The notes below the pieces were generated by a model. The model made no database searches. It was not told where the DNA came from and saw only the letters and a list, made by a program, of their open reading frames with translations. From assembly GCF_037126465.1 (NCBI RefSeq), contig NC_088202.1:125750123-125814122 (forward strand): a DNA stretch of 64,000 nucleotides, in the 5' to 3' direction. Positions 22,011-36,326 of this stretch are shown here, piece after piece. How positions within the stretch are numbered: position 1 is the first letter of the stretch; each line of letters opens with the position of its first letter. Both the position numbers and the translations under genes were made by a program. Origin of the DNA: Ornithodoros turicata. Its lineage: Eukaryota > Arthropoda > Arachnida > Ixodida > Argasidae.

Positions 22011-24145
22011 TATGCAAGCTCAAGTTAGGCGTGAATAGTAGCTGAGTCCTTGTTCCACGTAGTTCTCCATTTACTCTTGAATTTTGCACCCAGACAGTCT
22101 TCATATCTCCATAAATCGACCAGGGGTAAATAAATAGGACCGTCAGACGCCCAATAGAGCTCAAAATTATAAACGATCAATCCATGCTCAACATCTTTCT
22201 CTGGTCTTCAATACAGACACATTCATGAAAATAAATCGGCGCATCCCTCAACGAAGATGAAGTGATGGTAGCTTGTTTTACAAGCGTAGTTTACATAGTA
22301 AGTGCCGTGAAAAATTCTGCAGAGGAAACGATGACCTCGTTGTGTACGAATGAGCTATGTACACACAACAACACAAATCACTAGAAACGGCACGCATTGG
22401 CAATGCAGCACACAGAGCAAATTTCTAGAGCCCTTTTCGGCGACGAAGGCCCGCATTGAAAGGCGAGCCGTACATAACAAATGGGAGAAACTTTTCTTGA
22501 ACGCAAGGGAAAGCGAACGGCTGGCCAGAAAGGGAAAAAGAAAAATGGCAGCATTCATTGCTGCTTTCTTCTGGAACACGCAAAGTATGGCAAACCCCGC
22601 TCAAAAATAGAACAGGGCTCATAAAATCTTGCTTGTCCTTAATACAGGACACAGCTAGCCATACAAACAAACTACGCTCAAAACGAAACAGGAAAGATTG
22701 ACCGGAATCAAAGGAACGAAGCGTATCTCTTTCCCTGTACAGATACAGACTGACTCCGAAATGCCTGTGTGCGTATGTGTGTTTCTTCTTGCTTTCCCTC
22801 TCCTTCCGCCCTTCATCCATCCTTCTGTGGCGGCTTCAGAATCTCTTGGCAGAAATCAAGAAACAAGTCTAACAAAGACAACGACCAAAAAAAATAAGAG
22901 AGAGATATAACTCCGGAAAAACAGCCAGAGATGTTTTTCCTCGGCTTCCATCGTTGCTTCTCCCTTGGCAGAGACGGATGCTGGAGCCCCTTTATTTTTC
23001 TTGTCGGTGCTGTTTCTTTATACCAGCGCACCAACATGGCGGAACAGCTCGAGAGCGATAGCGCAGCGCATAGACAAATCGCCCGTCTCCCGCTTTGCTA
23101 CCCAGCGTTGGCCCTGCGCGTACACGCTGGTCAGACCGTTCGTCTCTGTCGAGAAGCAGCTCCAGAGTGCGGCAGCCGCTCTTCCTGGCTCGCTGAGCTC
23201 CTCGTGTCCGATACAGCCGGCAATCCTTCTTATCCCTCCCACCCCCTATAGCTACACCTCTTCTTTTTCGGACGCCTGTGCGACAGCGCTTCCTTCCTTG
23301 TCGCCTCGAGTTGCAGATAAGGGCGCAAAATTACCAAGTGTGCTGCAAGGTGCTGGCGGTGGTTGGGACATATCGGTACCGATGGGCTTCCTGTGGGTCG
23401 TTAAGAGGCGATGTGACGAAGGTGTGTACAGATGTACCAAGTGAAAATTGAGTTTTGTTGGGTTAAGGTTCCAGAAACGTCGTTAGGGAAGTGAAGAGCT
23501 ATATCGTGGACAAGGGTCTGCGTGGCTATATATTAGTACTCAGGTGAAGGCGCGATGATGACTAACAGGGCTATAGGATTTCACGTTCTCTGACTGCAGG
23601 TGAGATTTTACTGGGTGGGACCAGTTGAGCTGGAAGTTAACCGTCATGACCAACCAGCGTCAGGGGGTCAGTCTTTCGAACTGCTTCCCTTGAGGTGCAA
23701 ACCTATTTATTTGCCTTCGACGGCAACATTTGTGGCTAAACTTGACGTGGAGCAAAGTCGTACCACTGCGCATTAGTTTTGTTCTCTCTCTCTCTCTCTC
23801 TCATTTTTTTTGTACATAACCAATGTTACAAAGAATTAAGCACAGGTATTTCCAAGAGCCTTAAAGAATTCCTAAATCGAGCTTTGTCAAAACTTTAGTT
23901 AGATCTCCTCGAGTTTCAACAAGAAGGAGTGAATGATGACATTGACATGACGGTTGTCTTTGTACAGTTTGTCAGTAGTTGGTGCCAAGAGAGAGTGCGG
24001 GAATGCGTGGGCCAGCGGCATCGATACATGCATCAAGGCGGCAGAGAACGAGAGCGATCCTCGTGAAGACATTCCGCGGCAGACGTGAGGGATCTTGGAC
24101 CGGACTGGCTGTACCGGCCACCACGAACATCTTTAACGTCACTCG
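22011..24145. other. Unassigned DNA, partly CpG-rich
   Basis: 22350-23450 has no recognisable repeat and is GC-rich near 23030-23320. An open frame at 22965-23444 (159 codons, plus strand) shows no domain, and overlapping frames in both directions are equally open, so I do not call it coding. A TC dinucleotide run is at 23783-23802. Confidence 0.4.
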
Positions 24146-24310
24146 CATCAGGGGTTTACCCAGAATTTCGTCCTTGGGGGGGGGGGGGGGGGGTTGTCCT
24201 CCGCAAGGCGTGTATTTACATACTTTTGACGAAATATTGTGCAATCTCACAACATTTTAGGGGGTCTCGTCCAGATCTTGGGGGGGGGGGTTAGGGGGGG
24301 GTCTGGATAA
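24146..24310 (+). repeat. G-run repeat (GGGGTTTACCCAGAATT type)
   Basis: GGGGTTTACCCAGAATTTCGTCC... leads into 18 consecutive G (24176-24193). A second phrase, CTCGTCCAGATCTTGGGGGG, follows at about 24265-24290 with more G runs to 24302. It looks like a G-rich member of the same dispersed class as 3035-3072. Confidence 0.55.
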
Positions 24311-27300
24311 ATCACTGACCCGCCTCACACCATTTTGACCACGCTTCAACATATTTTCAGGCATCCTTTCAACCACTGAGCCCCGCCGTTTCAAAAGTAT
24401 TGCTGTTTCCATCTTGGTTTTTGTCGATCATCTCCGCAATGTCTGGGTTCCGCTTGATTGTCGCCTGGGTTCATCTGCACCGAATTCGTTTCACCACCTA
24501 CTGGTTTTATGATTGTTTCTGTGTCCGCTACTACCTCGTCCCAACGTTCAGTGATGGTCGCATTGACCCACCACCCCATACAATAATATTACACAGTTAT
24601 CGCCTTTATACCTAAAATTTATAAAGGCCCCTAAAAATTTATCAAATATCTCTATTCGTTTTTCTAATGACGTATCTACCTATTTCTTGCACAGTTTTTA
24701 TAGGCGACAATAAGTAAGTTAAGCGCATCCGGTTTCGTTGGCAATTTTTCACATAGCATTGCATGGTCACACACAGCGGCTCAGAACGCATTTCTGTTCG
24801 GTCGACACCGTAATGCTAAGTACCTATCCCAGTGACAGTTATAGGTGAGCTGTACCGATCAAAACGACATCATCCGATAACAAATCAGGCCTTTTGTAGC
24901 ACGTTACTCCACCTGTGTTTTGTTTGTTTGTTTGTTTTATCCAACCGAACGGGCAAGCGAACGAGATCTGCGTCATCTGTAATTACACCTGAGCATCACA
25001 CATCTCGGTTTCAGACAAATAGCACCGTAATGTTTGTATATAAATAAAACTCTCGTCATCTGCAGCGTTGGTTCAATCCTGCAGACTTGCCCCAAATTAA
25101 ACGCTCCTTAAAGCATTTGTGCCACCGTTTTACTGTTCCCGTTTAAAACTGCAAGGTATTTACGACTTAACAACAGCGCCCCTTAGAGGCTTTCTCCTCT
25201 AATTATGGTTAGCAGATGTGTCGGTGCATTTGAATGGCACGGCTGATTGCCTTCCTCTCAAAACGACCGTCTTATTATTTGTACGTTAAAATTAGGTTCT
25301 ACTGATTGCTACACTTTTGAATTGCGACGTAGCTGTGGTGCGAGGAACCACTTTTGCAGCCTGGTGTGGGAGGAGCGGGGCTGTGTACTTGGTAAAGCAA
25401 GAGCATTGCAAGCAATTTTTAAGCAGAGCTTTAAGCGGCTGTGGAAATATTTCGAGTTGAACATCCCTGTACTTGCCCCAAGCAACGCAAAGAACCGCCT
25501 GGGCAGCGCTATACCCCATAGAATGTAAATATATATGATAGTGTATATGAACCACTTACAATTTGTACTGTGCACTACCTAAGTGTAATCAGCGACAGCT
25601 TAGCATGAGGAGCTCTGGTTTTTTAAATAGATAATCAGGTACGAGTGTCCTGCTTCTCTACAAGCCTCTCCTGAAGATCCCGTCTGCTTAAAGTTTATGC
25701 TATATTATGCGGCTTTTATAGGTCTGGAACGCTTTTACGTTCCATCGGTGGTTTGTGTACCCCTTATTGCATGATTATTGTTGCCCGCTGAGGAGCAATG
25801 TAGTACCTTTGTGTACATCAAAACGTATACAGCAAACAGAGCACAGCAAACCTGCTAACTGGTAATTTGCAGTTTAGTATGATACTCTTCATCATTCTGA
25901 TTCAAGTTCTGTTCCACTCATGTCAATTAGCAATACCAGCCACATAAAGACAAGCAAAACCATTTTCTCATCCGCGATATGCTCGAAAAGCTGGAAATTG
26001 CAGTTGCACCTTTCGTCACTTTCAAAACTTGATTGCAACATGCACATCTTCCACCCAGACAAGAGAGTTCTCGATCTTTTTTTTTTCTTTTCTTATCTTT
26101 TAAAGGGAGGTGGGAGTAGAGGAGGGGCCCAAAGCAAGCGGCTATTTTGGGGCTCTTCCTGGGGCAAGGGCTGACCTTGGCTTTCCGCAGGACGTGGCCA
26201 ATTTTTTATCCTAACTGGGACAGCCATGAAGGATATCTCATGCCCCCAACATTAGACACTGGCGCTGACCTCTACTTACACGGTGCTTGCATGAAATGAT
26301 GCACTTATTATCGTGAATAATTTATGCGGTCGTCTTTCACAGTGTTAGCCGTCCAGTACGTTAAATCATCGCGCTATGACATTTTTCAGGAGACATATTG
26401 CGACTTAATGATAAAATAACGCAGCTTTATTAAAGCAACCCGCGCATTGATTGATTGTACAGTCATGTTATCACCCAACGTCGATGACAACCAAAAGCAA
26501 ACTTTGAATAATTTATATTTGGCGGATAAATTATGCTCAAAGCAGTTTCAGGTACACCAAGAAGGAATTTCCGATACGTATGTGTGATCAAATTGACATG
26601 TGCCGGAAACTTTGAACACTCCAAACTTTTTGGCAGTTGAGCGCGCTATTTTGGCTGTGGAGGGCAGCACAAGACGGCAGAGCGTGTGCCGCATAGCTGC
26701 AGAGCCAAGGAGGCAGCCAATCAGATGGGAGCAGAATGAGAGAAGTGGGGCCCTATCCCTTCCCGCGCGGCGCTGCTCTCTGCCGGCTCATCGATGCCAC
26801 ACTGCCGTCCGGAGTCGGCGAGACGTTCCACAGTTTACACTGGTCCATCGGGATAGTGGTAAACTTTAAGAGCACCGGCACTCAACGCTGTTTCCCCAAA
26901 ATAAAATAAAAAATCATCAAATATTTAATGCTATGGAAACACAAGAACGGAATATTTTTCAAAACACGAAATAAAAGTGGTTCCACACGCTTTGGGAAAG
27001 GGCCTATTATAAACTTCCCGAGAAAGAGGAGCAAGTTCCTGAAGAGGAAAGGCAAATATATACGGTAATTTACATGGTGCCACGGCGCCGATAATCGTTG
27101 GACGCCATTGCCTGTACTCATCAGTGTCATAGCCCTTCAGTTAATTTCAATTGTGCGTGGAGTAGGTTACACATCTGATTGATATTGTGGAGTTGACATT
27201 GATATTGAGTTCAAGAGTATTTTATGTATGTTAAATATTGTAGTAAATTGTAGTCGTAATAACCAACTGAGGTTGCTAGCCTGATGTACGAACAGTATAA

Positions 27301-28109
27301 CAAAAGGTATTTTCGTTGGAAGTACAGAATGCTCGTGGTACAACCGGGAAACGATGAACTGGGCCCCGTAGCAGTGTTTGCGGCGGCGGATACATACCAG
27401 CGTTCGATACCTAAACAAACAAAACGCAGCGGAAGCTTATTGAAAAATATTATAGTGAAAGAAACGGCCTCATACATGGGAGCCTAACAACGACGTATCG
27501 TATCTTTTACTTATTTATTTATTTCAATTTCACTTATAATTTCCCGAAAACTACACCCCTTTGCATTGAAAAGAAGAAAAGATGGCTACTTTATACTTGT
27601 CAGCGTGCTGGGGTCGTTATTTATTTTAAAGGAACCCTTCGCCCAATATCCACTCTTTTTTTTTTTTTTTTTTCTGGATCCACATCTTCCAGTGTTGGTT
27701 AAAAAACGATATAACAAAATAAAAACCACACCGTCAACGTCAACTGAGTTAGGCTATATGCGTGCGCAGTAGTGTTTTTTTTTTTTTTTTTTTCGCCTTT
27801 CAGCGTGCAAGAGGGGGCGAGAATTTAAATAAAGACAATTTTTTGCACGCTGAACAGGTGTAATAACCGTGTTGAGAAATGTGCTTGCAAAGCATCAATC
27901 CCATACAGCGTTTTAAGTGAAATATACTTCCCTGAAATGGTGTTTTCTCTAGACCATTATCCTTGAAATTATGGTTTTTGTAGAATACTCCGGAAGGATT
28001 AGACCCATTTAGATGTCAGGTGGGAATCGAACCAAGCACTCACGAGATCGAACAGCTTGTGTTCGTCTGCTTGTGTGTTTCAACCTCAGAACATATTCCT
28101 TTCCATCGT
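24311..28109. other. Unassigned DNA, no gene recognised
   Basis: Visible structure is limited: a TTTG run at 24920-24936, poly-T tracts at 27656-27673 and 27775-27793, and a 12-bp inverted repeat TTCAGCGTGCAA (27799-27810) with TTGCACGCTGAA (27843-27854). All open frames are short and motif-free. Confidence 0.4.
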
Positions 28110-28701
28110 GTTTCCCCTTGCGTGGAACCTGCACAACAAAGGTGTATACGCCATATATGCCAGATTATCTCACCAAAAAGTTCGGAGGCGTACAGACCCG
28201 TGCAACCAGGTTCATTTGTTCACCCTCATACTAGTGTATCTGGGCTCAAGAACCGTCTAGGCTTACACAATTTGTCGACAAGACGAAATGTATCCAGACT
28301 ATATGTCTCCTGCACAAACTGTATTGCCACCCGTCAAATCTTCCCCGTTTGCTACACCCTGCATCTCATATCTCTCCCCGCTTAGATCACCTACTGAAGA
28401 TTAAACGCCCTCATTGCCGCTCATCATCTTTTTCTGGATCATTTTTCCCCCATACAATATCAGAGTGGAATAACCTTCCTGGTTGTCCGCACACGCGACA
28501 ATGAAGTTTTCAGAGCATCTGTGATACATATATTTTCTTGAACCATCATTTATTGTACTGTTCAATGTGTATTGTCTTGTATTTCGTTTTTATCGTGTTG
28601 TATTTAATCTTTTGTTGTATGAATTGTGTATGAAAAGTTAATTTTTACCCTTCCGTGATGTAATGGCCGAAGGGCCCCTGACGTAAATAAATAAATAAAA
28701 A
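28110..28701 (+). mobile_element. Frameshifted 3' end of a CR1-like LINE
   Basis: Pieces of a reverse transcriptase C-terminus appear across frames: WNLHNKGVYTPYMPDYLTKK, VQTRATRFI, SGLKNRLGLHNLSTRRNVSRL, and SEWNNLP near 28460-28480. The 3' part ends with GGCCGAAGGGCCCCTGACG and a TAAATAAATAAATAAA tail at 28685-28701. Several frame changes and stops show it is long dead. It differs from the copy at 3276 in sequence but has the same order of landmarks. Confidence 0.8.
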
Positions 28702-31700
28702 TATACAGAAGTGTGCCCCATTTACATGAGAAAGATTTAAAACAACTTTTTTATGCTCCGGGGTCCGTGTTTTATTAACGCTACGTTATAGCTGGCATTT
28801 AGCCGGCATCGACGTAAAGCCGACCCAGTCCTACAATACGAACCCTCGTGGTAGAGTGCAGGCTGAAATGACCTAACTCTAACCGTTTATCTCCCGACTT
28901 CCGGCATTCATGAAGCTCAAATTCACGTCGCTATTTTTATTTTATTTTATTTGCTATTTATTTTTATTTGTTCAAATCGATTTTTGCAGGGCGCTATAGA
29001 TACCCGTTGCGAGCTGGCGGTACCCACGCGATGCCAATGCTAAAAGAACTAATCTTATTGTATGTTATTAGACTCATTTTTTCTGCGAATCGCGGTGCAC
29101 TTCCATAAACAAAAGAGAATTCTTAAACCTAGAATCGTTATACGTCACTGGCAGCCGACACCTGTCTGCATATGATCGATCGTCGCTGCTAAATGATCGT
29201 CAAAAATTACTTACTGATGCATAAGCAACTTTTACTTTCACGCTACACTGGCACCGCTACAAGGCAACGCCCCCAGCTTTCTCACGCATAAATCCTTATA
29301 CCTTCCGAGCACCCACGTCAAAACCAATACCCTCACCTGTACTCATCTGTGTATGCCCCTTACGCAACAACGCCCATGCATCTTTATGATAACAGAGACA
29401 AAAAAGAAAAGCAAACCGCTTGCGCGGGAGCAAGCAACAACACGTTCGCGTGAATATCATTACTGAGGTAGCATAGCAATTAGTGAATTTCTGCGCGGGA
29501 GCCATTTATCGAACCCGGGGTAAATCGGCAAGAGACGGAAGCCCGCCCGCCCGACCGCCCGCGCGCGCAGCAAGCGTGCTGATGCGCATGGTTGCTCACC
29601 ACCGAGCTCTCACTCCGCCAAACATGGCGCCAGTTCATTTTTCTAGCGCATACTCGTAACAAATGCGGCCGCGTAGAAGCAGTCGCACACCTTGAAAATC
29701 CTGCCGCTGACAGGAGCTTAATATCGCGGGAAGCCGCGGAAAGCCTTGGTACGCACCATTTGCTCGGGAGTCATTTTCATACGCAAGTCATTAGGAGAAG
29801 GTATAAAGATATATATATTTCTGAGCACCGCCGGAATACATATCTATATATTCCACAGTGGCCTATACTGAGTTGGGTGCAGCTGTATAGAGTACCAGAC
29901 GGTGCTTCGGCTCCAATTACATCGTGACACCGGTGACAAATAATAGGGATAAAAGTTTCTGTGGAATACAACAATAATGTATTTTCTGTTTTTTTGTGGG
30001 AGGTAACGTACGTCTAGTCAACTGGAATCAATACGTGCTCCGGCCCGCACGCGCAAAATGTGTAGCACATCAGTGTGTCGTTACTTTTAAAGGTGTGAAT
30101 ACACACGTCATTTTTCTTTCGCGGAAATAATGGATAAGTATATAATTTTTTGTGTGTTAGAACTTAATAAGGTGATGCAGCAAAAATCTCGAATGACACT
30201 AATCGCGCAGCACGTATGGGAAATCGTGGTACACTCTGTTCTGTGTTCGCTTGTGTTCCTTTCTTCTTTTCTGGAGGTATACATGCGCACATTGCAATTA
30301 CGCAAAAGGTCTCACGCTCGTGGTGTGCAACTCATTCCTCGTCCAAAAACGAATGCACAATCACACCGAGTTCTCTCTCGAAAGATATCATTAACACGCT
30401 CTCTCACTAATACTTCTCTTATTCATTGCACAGCATGTGAATCCATTAGTATATGTGATAACTGAATAACCGAGTATACTCCTGCATATTTAATACCAAC
30501 CAACGAGGCATCGGACTTCACAGGAATGCAGACGAGTTACGCGAGGAGTGAGAGAGTGAGAGAGAGGGAAAAAGTCAAAGCGCGGGCCTTTATGCAATCT
30601 CGAGTAAAACTTGCCACGCGGCTCTACATATTCTACGAGGTAGGAAACAAGACCTGGAGCACGCGGGAAAAATAGATGCAGTCCGGCCCAACGCTGCTGG
30701 TGGCATGATTAAGAATACGTGGATTATTTAAGAGGCTTCCTCAAATGAGTTTGGATCCGTAGAGAGCGTCTAAGCAGAAACCAGTGTCCGACAGACCTAC
30801 GGGTGAATAAGTAAACAAGCACGAAATCCAAAGAAGCTCTCCTCCGATTCCTTGCTCCATTCCTAATGAGACAAACACTTCGTATATGTACATAAAAAGC
30901 AGCAAAAGAGAAAGGCTCAGAGGGGCAGAAAATTTCCTCGAGTGACACCGCAAACGGTAATTTATGAAGGTCTCAGATTAATCTTGATAAACCTGATTAT
31001 AAGAAGACTTCGGAGGGAAAGCAAAGAGGGGAGGGGGGAGCTTTCCTTTGGGGATACCTAAAGTTATATATATATATACGTATCTAGAGCAGTGAACAGA
31101 AAGAAGATGAAAGAAGGCAAAGCAGAGGAAGAGAGAAGGCGTCTCCCCTCACGTCCGCTCAGCGAATTCCTTCTTACTATTCAGCTGTGTTGCAGCTGAA
31201 GTACGGCGTGAAGCAAGGAGAGAGGGGGAGCAAAACGCTGCCGCGTTGCTGATTGGATGGCGAGTCCTCCTCCTCTCTATTCCCCCCCACTGCGCTTCTG
31301 CGCCGTGCGGCGCCCCCTGGCTAAAGAGAGGTAGGTTCGTGTGCATGTGTAGGTGCACACTGATCGGTAATGGCGGACGAATCTATACTTTCACTTCAAC
31401 GCATCAAACGAAGGGCGAGTGTATGCCTCCAGAATACCTCGCCGCTTGCATATTGTAAATTGCAGCTTGAAAGTTTAGAAGCGGGAACAAGTTATCGCGG
31501 CACGCATACAACGCAAAAGAAAAAGAAAAGGGGACACAATGTCTCAAAAAAGCAAACGAGAAATAACCAAGCTCACCAAGCTCGGAATATGTAGAAAGGT
31601 GAAATAAAATTAGCATGAGTGTGTAGTCTCGTGACAATATGTGAAGGTCCGCTGCAAGCACAATTTATTACGTCGATATCCACACTAGCGTTTATAATGT

Positions 31701-33636
31701 TCACAGGTGCCTATGTTTAGATTTCACTGATGCTAACAAATGCGCATGTAGTTTTTTTTTTATGTTTCCGAATATATTCGAACAAAATTAAGGTAATTCT
31801 AATCGTTACTCAGGTGCATACGTACTTATACATATCCGCCCCTATAAAACACGCCAACAGCGACAAACAAAGCACCCTTCCAAGAAAATCCACGAAAATC
31901 TTGCCTCTCCCACCCGAGATGCATGTAACCATCCATTCAGAGCAATTTCTAGAGATACTAACATCCAATACACGTGTATTTAGGGGCCAGCCTTATCGCG
32001 TTATCGGATAATATAACCTTATCTAACCTCTCCTGCTTCCAACCCCAGTTCCTATCCGTGTATTTTCAACTTTACGCGTTTATTCGAGCTCGGTCCAATC
32101 AGGCTCTTATCTCAAACGCTAATCTCAGCTACCAAAGCAGGGCCGTATAATTAAATGCCAAGCCGTACTAAACCACTACCGCCGTAGCTGTGAAGCTGAA
32201 ATAATAATTGCGCCGATTTCGGCGATAAAGTCTCGGCTCCTGTGACCATCTGGCCCTCACATTATTTAGAATAATTATCACAGGCACATCCGGCACAGTG
32301 AACGCGAGGCAGAAGACAAAGTCAGTAGGGCTCACATACGCTACATGGGTGGGCCTGGGGCATGAATTTCATTAGAGTTCATACTTCGCGACGTCAGTGA
32401 GATAATCATCATTAATTACGGCCTGATGACAAGGAGCCAAGCCATGAAACATGGCCAGACCTGTTGTGGCAGATGATAGCCAAGAAATTGTGGCAGAAAA
32501 TTGAGGAACGGCTTTTTAAGTTTTTCACGTCTTCGTGCAGAACGTAGGTAGTAAGTGATCATGACAATAAACATGAAAAAATGATCATGACACGAAAACA
32601 ATATCTGTATGTTCCTTCCAGAAAAATATATGTGATGTTTGGCAGGTATGAGGTACCGCAGGTATTTTTGTGAACAAGGCGAGGAGTTGTGTAACAGTCA
32701 TGCATGCAATTAATCCAGAAATCGGGAAGCTGAAGAAACCGGAGGCAGTAAAAAAAAAAAAAAATCCTGTGCATTCTTTGACAGGCATATCAAACTATAC
32801 CGTCATCATAAAGCTGGGACAGCAAAATATACCCTTATAGCGTAACACTCGTATTGAAACATGAGATGTTGCTTAGTGGAAAATAGCAGGGGCGAAAATT
32901 TGATTTCTAAAGGTCTTAACTTCTCACCCAATAATCCCGTACCCTATAGTATAGGAACGACCACTCAACGGGAAGAACAAGCAGGAGGGGTACAGAGCCT
33001 CGAGGACTCCAGTGAGGACTCCAGTTAGATTCCAGAAAAGGCTGTGAAATTTAACGTCTCCAAGTCGCATTCGCTTGTATTTATTGTTTCCCTCGTCAAG
33101 AGAAACGCTGTCCAGGGTTGATTTCGTGACCGGCATTAAACCGTATATGGTTCAGTTGCATAATAACTTGAAACCGCCAAGGGTCATTGGCCTGGACGGT
33201 GATCATATTGATGCACACAATTGATCGATAGACCGGGCGTGGATGATGCAAACCTGATGGGAGAACATGGAGCTTTTCTGGAGCATTTTTACTGCTCTTC
33301 GTTGGACATTAATGAGTCGAAACACTTACTGCTCATTACACGGTCATCATGCAGTGTCGAAACATAATTCATCTTTGGATCGATCTGAGGATGTTGCGCA
33401 TACATTTGATTAAAATATGCACGCATAATATATTTATTAGCGCATAATAGTGCGCGCGTGAAGTTTTGAATTCGTAACAAAATCTTCTTTAGTTTGGCTT
33501 CTTTGAATTAGACTAGTACTTCGTCAAGGGCCGTGAAGTGGTGAAATAAAATGTGCACTCCTGCAAATGTCGTTCAAAACTGAGTAAGGCACAGCGAAGT
33601 GAGTTGACGGTGTAATGGTGAACCGTGAATTGTATA
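28702..33636. other. Unassigned DNA; repeat-poor between about 29.5 and 31.7 kb
   Basis: 29490-29680 is CpG-rich, with GCCCGCCCGCCCGACCG-type sequence and an AAACATGGCGCC motif at 29630. 30538-30570 is a GAGAG-rich stretch. A-rich runs lie at 32750-32763. Open frames up to 111 codons carry no recognisable motif. The CpG-rich and GAGA-rich parts are plausible regulatory DNA, but nothing specific can be assigned. Confidence 0.4.
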
Positions 33637-33888
33637 TACACTCTAAGAAAAAAGGATGTGAAAAGGTGGTAACTTCTATAGTTGATAGAGGGTATAAAAG
33701 GGTGGTAAAAGCAAAGTGTTACAAAAAGGCGTACGCCCCCTCGCTCAGCGAATCAGAAGCGGTGGCCCTATCATTCGTAGGTAGCGGGTAGAACCTTGCA
33801 GCCTTTTAGGCACAACGTATTACCTATACCTCTTACAACTATTACCTCTTAAAATGTGGAACTGCTCCACCCTTTTTTTAGGAGTCTA
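33637..33888. mobile_element. MITE, TACACTCTAAGAAAAAAGG termini
   Basis: The left end TACACTCTAAGAAAAAAGG and the right end read inward, TAGACTCCTAAAAAAAGGG, form an imperfect terminal repeat. Internal motifs GGTGGTAA (near the left end) and TTACCTC/CCACCC (near the right end) are inverted relative to each other. 252 bp, no coding capacity; related to 7538, 36327 and 52030. Confidence 0.65.
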
Positions 33889-36326
33889 CTATAAGAGAGA
33901 TAGCTGAAACACAAACGCTGGTAAAATAATCTAAATTGAACAAAGGAAGCACGAAAAGCGAAATGACGTGGGAAATTTTAATGAGAACGAAATATTAATA
34001 TTTTGCACGCGAAATAATTTCTGCGGGTGTTTCATGTTGCATGACTCATTCCTTGCAGCTTTTCTGAACCCTCCACATTTGTCTTCACGGCTTCCATTCC
34101 CACGGAGCCATTTACTTCTCATAAATCATGGGTGAACATCCTCTTGAAGACCCACCTTTTGTCCCTTTTCACATATATTGTCTCAAAACATCGGACCCGC
34201 CATTAGCACGCTCTTGTAGCTCTAACAGTCGTCCTTTCTCACACATACACGCACACACCAGACAGTCTCTTCATTCCCGGTCCAGCAAATTTGGCCCAGC
34301 CATTATCTGTAAGACACCAACTTTCCTGAACAAGAGAAGAAACGCACCGAATATTCCCCGACAGCGCATATAAATGAGCCCTGTGCGAGCAAGCAGACAA
34401 GACATTTATAACCGGGGTGACACCGGTATTTATAATAACAGGATTCTCCGGAGCCTCGGCAGCGCATTCCGATGCTCTCTCATCGCATAGGGGCTCAGCA
34501 TGCCAGCGTGCTCGGGATTCTTGAAGGGGGGAACTGCAGAGGGTGCAGAAGCTGTACACGTCCGACAGGGAAAGATTTCGGGGCCAAAAAGGACAAAAAT
34601 CGCGGCACCAACAAATTCTTACGCAAAAGACGAGTTTTTCGCAGGGCGAGGGGCGAGGGGGAAGTACGATGTCCAAGAGCGCTCAATATCGTATAGTTCG
34701 GGTATGCGAAGTTTTAGGAGCTTCCCGTTAATGCGTGTTGGTCACTCGGGAATGAATGATTCGGTGTTTCGACAAACACTCTATTGTGTATGTGCGTGTT
34801 GCGTGAAGGCGATTACCATGCGTGCGAAGTTGGGTGGTTCAGAAGAGAGATAACATGCATGGAGCGCAAGTGGCATGACCACAGAGCTCAGTGTCTGTCT
34901 TGCTTTGCGTTTAGAAAGTGTCCCGTTCATTTTATATTTGTACCCAACTCGTCCAAGAAGCCTAACATATATACCCAGCGAGCGCGTGTTAAGAAAGTTT
35001 CTCTGATTACATATTCAACTCGGCTGTTTGCTATATGTGCTGCCAAGGCTGTATTATACACCTGTAAGGTGTATAATGTGCGCTTTGGGCATCACTCTCC
35101 TCTAATTTTTCTTAAGCTAACCTAACCTCTGAAGGTTTTGAATCTGGTGTTACGAGCCGACTGTTGGGGGCACGGTTAGCTAAAATCGCCTGTACTTCGC
35201 CGTCCCATATTACCTCTGTTGCGCTTGAAAGTGTTGTGCGAATATTGTATTTGAAGGTGGACCATGTGCTGCACGTGTTTATTACTCGAAAGAAATAGTA
35301 ATGCAACACCTGGAGATTTGAGATGAGGTAAACCACGGAGTGCTGATTTTAGACAACCGTGTCCCCTACAGCACGTCGATGAGCGCTGTGCGTGTAAACA
35401 GCGTAGTGTGATGAAGGCTAATTACGTCCTAATAAATGAAGATGAGACGGAAAGTGTGTTCTGCCGTCATCCATAGCCCATTGCCATCGTCATTCACGCA
35501 AGATCCATCCCTGAGGTCTGACTGATGAGAATAAACCGATACGTCCTCGGGTCTCAGAATAGTTCAAAAGGCGTGGAATAAATAGGGCGACTTCGCGGCT
35601 TCCGCTTGCTATTATACCTCAGAGTCTTTTAACGTTATTCGGTCGACATTTCACCACATATACCCATTGTCATGGCAATTCGATATAGTGACACATATAG
35701 CGACCACATATAGCGATATACGCGATGTCGCTTTCACCAATATAGCTCAGCAGAGGAGCCATATAAGGCTGCACAACGGCCAAAAATAGGCGATAACGAC
35801 AAAAATATTTCCCGTGTATTCTATTTCACGTTTATTTTCTTTTTGACACGGTACACAACTGACCCCAACACAAAGGTACAGGAACGAATTCAAACAACGG
35901 AAGGGAAAACAGGTGCTGATGCCCTGAACGAACAACGCCTCGCCACTTTGTGTGGTTGCAGTAAAATCAGCAGGAGCTGCATCCTACAGCACCCCAAGCG
36001 TTATCCGTGTCCTAAAATTTTACGAGCAGGGGTGCTGAGCAGTTTACTCGATTGACCGGCTATCCCCGTCAAGGATATTGCCTTGTAATGGAGCATAATG
36101 CTAGTATATGGAGTACTTAAACCACAAGAGCAGCACGGGAACTGTCACTTACTCCTGCATCTCAAGTTGACAGTTATCGTGATATACAGACGCTCAAATT
36201 GAGTGAACCGTAAGTAGGTAGTTTTTTTTTTTTTTTTTTTCACACTTTGTTGTGAACATTTGCCATGGCATTTTGGTTAGCAATAATTGGATTATGTCGT
36301 TCTCCTTTATATTATCTATTACATAC
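33889..36326. other. Unassigned DNA, no gene recognised
   Basis: 34000-34800 is repeat-poor; a minus-strand frame of 145 codons (34239-34676) has no domain and is overlapped by open frames on the other strand. A short hairpin ATTATACACC-TGTAA-GGTGTATAAT is at 35053-35077. A T run of about 18 bases is at 36224-36240. Confidence 0.4.

Noticed and set aside
22965..23444. 159-codon plus-strand frame in CpG-rich DNA
   Set aside because: No domain, and overlapping frames on both strands are open, as expected in GC-rich sequence.
28015..28060. GGTTCGATTCC-like B box on the minus strand
   Set aside because: No A box or cloverleaf at the right distance; it is a chance match beside a LINE fragment.
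29500..29530. GGGTTCGATAA on the minus strand as a tRNA T arm
   Set aside because: The T stem does not close and no D or anticodon arm is present.
34239..34676. 145-codon minus-strand frame
   Set aside because: No motif, Cys-rich by composition only, and opposed by several open plus-strand frames.
35113..35127. TAACCTAACCT as a telomere-like repeat
   Set aside because: Only two units; such words are common in arthropod DNA.
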